The notes beneath the pieces are model-generated. The model was not told the origin of the DNA and made no database searches. It was given only the letters and a program-made list of their open reading frames with translations. From Syntrophus sp. (in: bacteria) (GTDB lineage Bacteria > Desulfobacterota > Syntrophia > Syntrophales > UBA8958): a DNA stretch of 9,264 nt. The stretch spans positions 3,859-13,122 of the forward strand of contig DMAT01000401.1 in the NCBI GenBank assembly GCA_003451635.1. The letters run 5' to 3'. Of this stretch, positions 6,520 through 9,264 are shown piece after piece. A program made the translations under genes and the position numbers. The first letter of the stretch is position 1. Each line of letters begins with the position of its first letter.

Positions 6520-7254
6520 CTATCGCCAATTTATTAGCCCCGGCCAAGTCTGTCGGTTTACCATTTTCGGATAACCAGGGTCCGCCCTGTCATCCTGAAT
6601 ATCATAGCGTATATATTCGTAGTCCTTGAAAAAATAGGCCTTGCCGTTGCCCCAGTTCACCACATCGTCAATGCCGTCTTTCCAGATCATTCCCGGCCAG
6701 TTACGTTCATTGATGGGTTTCGGGTATCCGAAATCGGCCCGCCCCCTTGAAATATCATAACGGATATATTCGCCGCCCTTGAAAAAAAAGATCTTGCCGT
6801 CGCCCCAATTCACCGCCGCGTCAATGCCGTCGGTGAATTTCAACCCCGGCCACGTCTGCTCGTTGATCGGCTTTGGATATCCCGGATCGGCCTTATCGGC
6901 ATTGATGTCGTACTGGATGTATTCTTTCCCTTTAAAAAAACAAACCTTACCGTTGCCCATAAAGACCACGGCGTCAATATCCTTCCAGTTCAATCCCGGC
7001 CACGTTTCATTGTTAATGGTTTTTGGGTAGCCGGGATCGGCCCTGTCCCCCATGAGATCTTCGGCCATATCCGGCTTCGCGGAATAACGCACGTAGCGGT
7101 CGCCTTTAAAGAAATAGACCTTACCGTTGCCCCAGTTTGCACCGGCTCCAATGACCTTGTCCGGAATGGCCTTCTCCGCCTGAGCAGCAAAGGCCCCGGC
7201 AATCAGAAAAGCCAACGCCAACATCACAATGGACGATCCTTTCGACTTTTTCAT
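6520..7254 (-). CDS. Secreted four-bladed hemopexin-repeat protein
   Basis: A 244-residue exported protein. Residues 1-26 ([20 protein letters not shown]...AQA) form a signal peptide, with cleavage likely before EKAIP. The rest is four hemopexin-like blades, each with a (G[ND]GK)xxFFKxxxYxxY strand and a PGYPKxIN...WPG turn: about 35-88, 92-137, 143-188 and 194-240. Blades 2, 3 and 4 repeat at exactly 51 residues; blade 1 carries about seven extra residues (around PDMAEDLMG). Only one mature cysteine (C105) exists, so the disulfide that closes animal hemopexin domains is absent. The start at 7254 overlaps the flavodiiron stop (ATGA) and has a strong ribosome site. In animals the fold binds heme or protein partners; in bacteria its ligand is generally unknown. 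A role in heme, metal or protein binding in the periplasm is only inference. Confidence 0.88.
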   Translation of the reverse strand: MKKSKGSSIVMLALAFLIAGAFAAQAEKAIPDKVIGAGANWGNGKVYFFKGDRYVRYSAKPDMAEDLMGDRADPGYPKTINNETWPGLNWKDIDAVVFMGNGKVCFFKGKEYIQYDINADKADPGYPKPINEQTWPGLKFTDGIDAAVNWGDGKIFFFKGGEYIRYDISRGRADFGYPKPINERNWPGMIWKDGIDDVVNWGNGKAYFFKDYEYIRYDIQDDRADPGYPKMVNRQTWPGLINWR

Positions 7255-8462
7255 GCAACCTCCTTATTTCTTCTCAATTGCAAGGCTATATCCTCCCCCA
7301 GGGCATAGCAGCGGGCCAGATCATTTTCCCGGGGCACATGTTGAACCTTAATGGGTTCAGCCATCACTTCTATTTTCATCTCCTTCAAAATATCCGTAAT
7401 CTGTCCCGGCGCCTCGCCGCTCCAGCCGTAGGAACCGAAAGATGCCCCCATAAGATTCGCCGGCCGGAGACCCTTCAGATAGGTCAAAATGTCGGCAGCC
7501 TGGGGAAGCATGTTGTTGTTGAGGGTTGAGGAACCCATCACCAGGGCGCCGGCGTCGAGGATTTCGTAGGCGACGTCACTGCGATGAAAAACGTCCAGGG
7601 ACATGCATCTGGCAATCGCACCGCCCTTCGCAAGTCCCTCACTGATCGCCCTGGCCATATGTTCCGTGCTGTGCCACATGGTGCCGTAAACAACGACGGC
7701 CTTCCGGGTCGGCCTTTGCGCCGCCCATTCGCCGTATTTCCCGATGATCCCTCCAATGTCCTTGCGCCAGACAGGTCCATGATCGGGGGCGATGTATTTC
7801 AAGGTCATCCCTGAAGATCCAACCCGTCCAAGCAACCTTGTTACCAGTGGTGAATAGGGAAGGAGGATGTTGGCAAAGTAGGTCGCCCCCTCATATTGGA
7901 GGATAGCGGGATCGATCTCATCGTCGAAACGTTCGGCAGAAGCCAGGTGCATTCCAAAGGCATCGTGGGAAAAGAGGATCTCTTCCTCAGGGAGATAGGA
8001 AAACATACTGTCGGGCCAGTGGAGCATCCTGGTTTCCATGAAACGGAGGTTCATATTGCCAAGACCGAGCTGCTCCCCGTCCTTTACGGCTGTTATCTCC
8101 TGGTCCAGATGAAGGATGTCCTGCAGGGTCTTGGCCCCCATGGTTGAGGCGATAACCTTTTCCGGTTCGACCAGCCTGATCACATCGGCAAGGCAGCCCG
8201 AATGATCCATTTCGGAATGGTTGGATACAATAACCTGGATATCCTTCGGATTCACCACCGAGGCAATGCGGCTCAAAAGTTCATCTTTGAAAGGCGCCTT
8301 GACCGTATCCACCAGGGTTATCTTGTCCGCCATAATCAGATAGGCGTTGTACGTACTTCCCCTGTGGGTGGTATAACCGTGAAAGTCACGGATCGTCCAG
8401 TCGATGGCTCCGACCCAGTAGACCCTATCCGTAAGTTTAACCGCCTTGTAAACGTCTGTCAT
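7251..8462 (-). CDS. Flavodiiron protein (FprA / rubredoxin:oxygen oxidoreductase)
   Basis: This 403-residue cytoplasmic enzyme reduces O2 to water and/or NO to N2O with electrons from rubredoxin. The N-terminal metallo-beta-lactamase-like domain (about 1-250) has a full diiron ligand set: H82, E84 and D86 in HSEMDH, H148 in MLHWPDSM, D167 in SHDAFG and H228 in APDHGPVW. These closely track the positions in Desulfovibrio gigas ROO. The C-terminal flavodoxin domain (about 254-398) shows FMN-binding segments YGTMWHSTEHMA, GSSTLNNNMLP and SFGSYGWSGEA. There is no fused rubredoxin domain, but a separate rubredoxin gene follows two genes later. The start at 8462 has GGGAG with five-base spacing (8468-8472) and gives the family N-terminus; a longer TTG-started frame is rejected. 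Whether O2 or NO is the preferred substrate cannot be read from sequence. Confidence 0.96.
   Translation of the reverse strand: MTDVYKAVKLTDRVYWVGAIDWTIRDFHGYTTHRGSTYNAYLIMADKITLVDTVKAPFKDELLSRIASVVNPKDIQVIVSNHSEMDHSGCLADVIRLVEPEKVIASTMGAKTLQDILHLDQEITAVKDGEQLGLGNMNLRFMETRMLHWPDSMFSYLPEEEILFSHDAFGMHLASAERFDDEIDPAILQYEGATYFANILLPYSPLVTRLLGRVGSSGMTLKYIAPDHGPVWRKDIGGIIGKYGEWAAQRPTRKAVVVYGTMWHSTEHMARAISEGLAKGGAIARCMSLDVFHRSDVAYEILDAGALVMGSSTLNNNMLPQAADILTYLKGLRPANLMGASFGSYGWSGEAPGQITDILKEMKIEVMAEPIKVQHVPRENDLARCYALGEDIALQLRRNKEVA
7259..7265 (-). promoter_or_regulatory. Ribosome binding site for the hemopexin-like gene inside the flavodiiron 3' end
   Basis: AAGGAGG lies within the last codons of the flavodiiron gene, four bases before the ATG at 7254. 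Together with the ATGA overlap it fixes the hemopexin-like start and shows that the two genes are translated from one message. Confidence 0.8.
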
Positions 8463-8493
8463 TTTCACTCCCGGTTGTGTTTTTATGAGCGGA

Positions 8494-8522
8494 CTTGTAG
8501 CATTTGATGGTTTATCTGTCAA
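8494..8522 (-). promoter_or_regulatory. Candidate sigma70 promoter for the flavodiiron-rubrerythrin operon
   Basis: On the minus strand, TTGACA (8522-8517, a perfect -35) is followed by 17 bases and TACAAG (8499-8494, four of six matches to TATAAT). The -35 overlaps the mtgA stop codon. A start near 8487 would leave a leader of about 25 bases carrying the GGGAG ribosome site. I see no obvious operator palindrome for PerR or Fur in the 56-base spacer. Confidence 0.5.
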
Positions 8523-9264
8523 TCCCGATCAGATTCCCTACTGCCTTTCTCCTGAACCGGCAATTCTGTCTTGCGGGATGCCTCGGCGGCTTCTTTCCTC
8601 CATGTGTTCACCTGATTTTCCAATTTTTTCATGGCTTCGGGATCCTGCTTTTCCAGTTGCACCCCCAGGTCGGTCTCATTCTTCATCACATCCTCATATT
8701 CGGGAATGACAATGCCCCTTCTGACCATGATCTGATAAATCCGCTCGGCACGACCGGAGACATAGCGGGATGTTGCGTTAGGATTGAACTTGAGGGGATT
8801 AGGGAGCACCGCAGCCAGTCTTGCCGCCTCCTGGGCATTCAAGGCGGCGGCCGATTTCCCGAAGTGGGTGCGGGCAGCCATTTCGATGCCAAAAACGCCG
8901 TCGCCCCACTCGGCGATATTCAGGTAGATTTCAATGATGCGTTTTTTGGACAAATGCTCCTCGATCCGCCAGGTAAGGATGGCTTCCTTGACCTTACGGA
9001 TAGGATTCTTGGATGGGGAAAGATATAAATTCTTGGCAAGCTGCTGGCTGATGGTGCTCCCGCCAACTTTGAATTTCCTCTTCTTGATATCTTTCTCGAC
9101 GGCTTTCTGCATGGCCTCGAAATCAAACCCCTCATGATTCCAGAATTTGTCGTCCTCGGCAATAATAACGGCCTTGACGACATAAGGTGAGATCTGGGAC
9201 AAGGAGACCCACCTTTGTTGGATCTTCTTCTTTTTCCCGTCCCGCTGCCATTCCTTTTCCCGGT
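8519..9264 (-). CDS. mtgA: Monofunctional peptidoglycan glycosyltransferase, N-terminus outside window
   Basis: This enzyme polymerises lipid II into glycan strands at the outer face of the inner membrane (GT51 family). The visible 247 residues begin in mid-gene at the window edge (REKEWQRDGKKKKIQQRW), so the membrane anchor and start lie beyond it. GT51 motifs appear in order: the catalytic-Glu motif AEDDKFWNHEGFDF, GGSTISQQLAKNLYLSP, RKVKEAILTWRIE, KKRIIEIYLNIAEWG with its second glutamate, and GIEMAARTHFGKSA. No penicillin-binding domain follows, so it is the MtgA type rather than a bifunctional PBP. After the domain comes a charged tail of about 60 residues (from about EYEDVMKNETD to the end) not typical of short MtgA proteins. 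It lies 56 bases upstream of the flavodiiron gene on the same strand. Confidence 0.94.
   Translation of the reverse strand, partial: REKEWQRDGKKKKIQQRWVSLSQISPYVVKAVIIAEDDKFWNHEGFDFEAMQKAVEKDIKKRKFKVGGSTISQQLAKNLYLSPSKNPIRKVKEAILTWRIEEHLSKKRIIEIYLNIAEWGDGVFGIEMAARTHFGKSAAALNAQEAARLAAVLPNPLKFNPNATSRYVSGRAERIYQIMVRRGIVIPEYEDVMKNETDLGVQLEKQDPEAMKKLENQVNTWRKEAAEASRKTELPVQEKGSRESDRD

Overview
The window looks like ordinary chromosome from an anaerobic or microaerophilic Gram-negative bacterium, most likely Desulfobacterota (Deltaproteobacteria). This rests on the flavodiiron protein, rubredoxin and rubrerythrin (typical of anaerobes facing transient oxygen), a GspE/PilB-type ATPase and periplasmic murein enzymes. 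The assignment is inference from gene content, not from a database match. Gene density is high and no gap between genes exceeds about 130 bases.

Layout. (a) Plus strand, 1-1662: the 3' two thirds of a type II secretion / type IV pilus assembly ATPase, followed by a compact Phd/YefM-VapC toxin-antitoxin pair with its own promoter-like sequence. (b) 1663-1792: a short convergent spacer holding a second, decayed copy of about 62 bases of the upstream ATPase gene, ending at the stop codon of the next gene. (c) Minus strand, 5729 down to 1793: a small phage-holin-family membrane protein, mutS and an MltB-type lytic transglycosylase, joined by two ATGA stop/start overlaps. (d) 5730-5811: a spacer with a perfect 12+12 base palindrome and a G8 run. 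(e) Minus strand, 8462 down to 5812: flavodiiron protein, a secreted four-bladed hemopexin-repeat protein, a 52-residue rubredoxin and rubrerythrin. The first pair overlaps by ATGA and the others are 25 and 29 bases apart. (f) Minus strand, 8519 to the window end: a monofunctional peptidoglycan glycosyltransferase (MtgA), cut off at its N-terminus. A TTGACA-N17-TACAAG promoter candidate at its 3' end could start the oxygen-defence operon.

How the genes work together. Rubredoxin is the usual electron donor to both flavodiiron protein (O2 or NO reduction) and rubrerythrin (peroxide reduction), so region (e) is an almost complete oxygen and peroxide reduction module; only a rubredoxin reductase is not seen. 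The surprise is the exported hemopexin-like protein inside this module, translationally coupled to the flavodiiron gene. A second oddity is that the rubrerythrin aligns without gaps to the classical family but has valine where the redox-switching iron ligand Glu97 normally sits. These two points, plus the duplicated ATPase fragment beside the toxin-antitoxin pair, are the observations most worth following.
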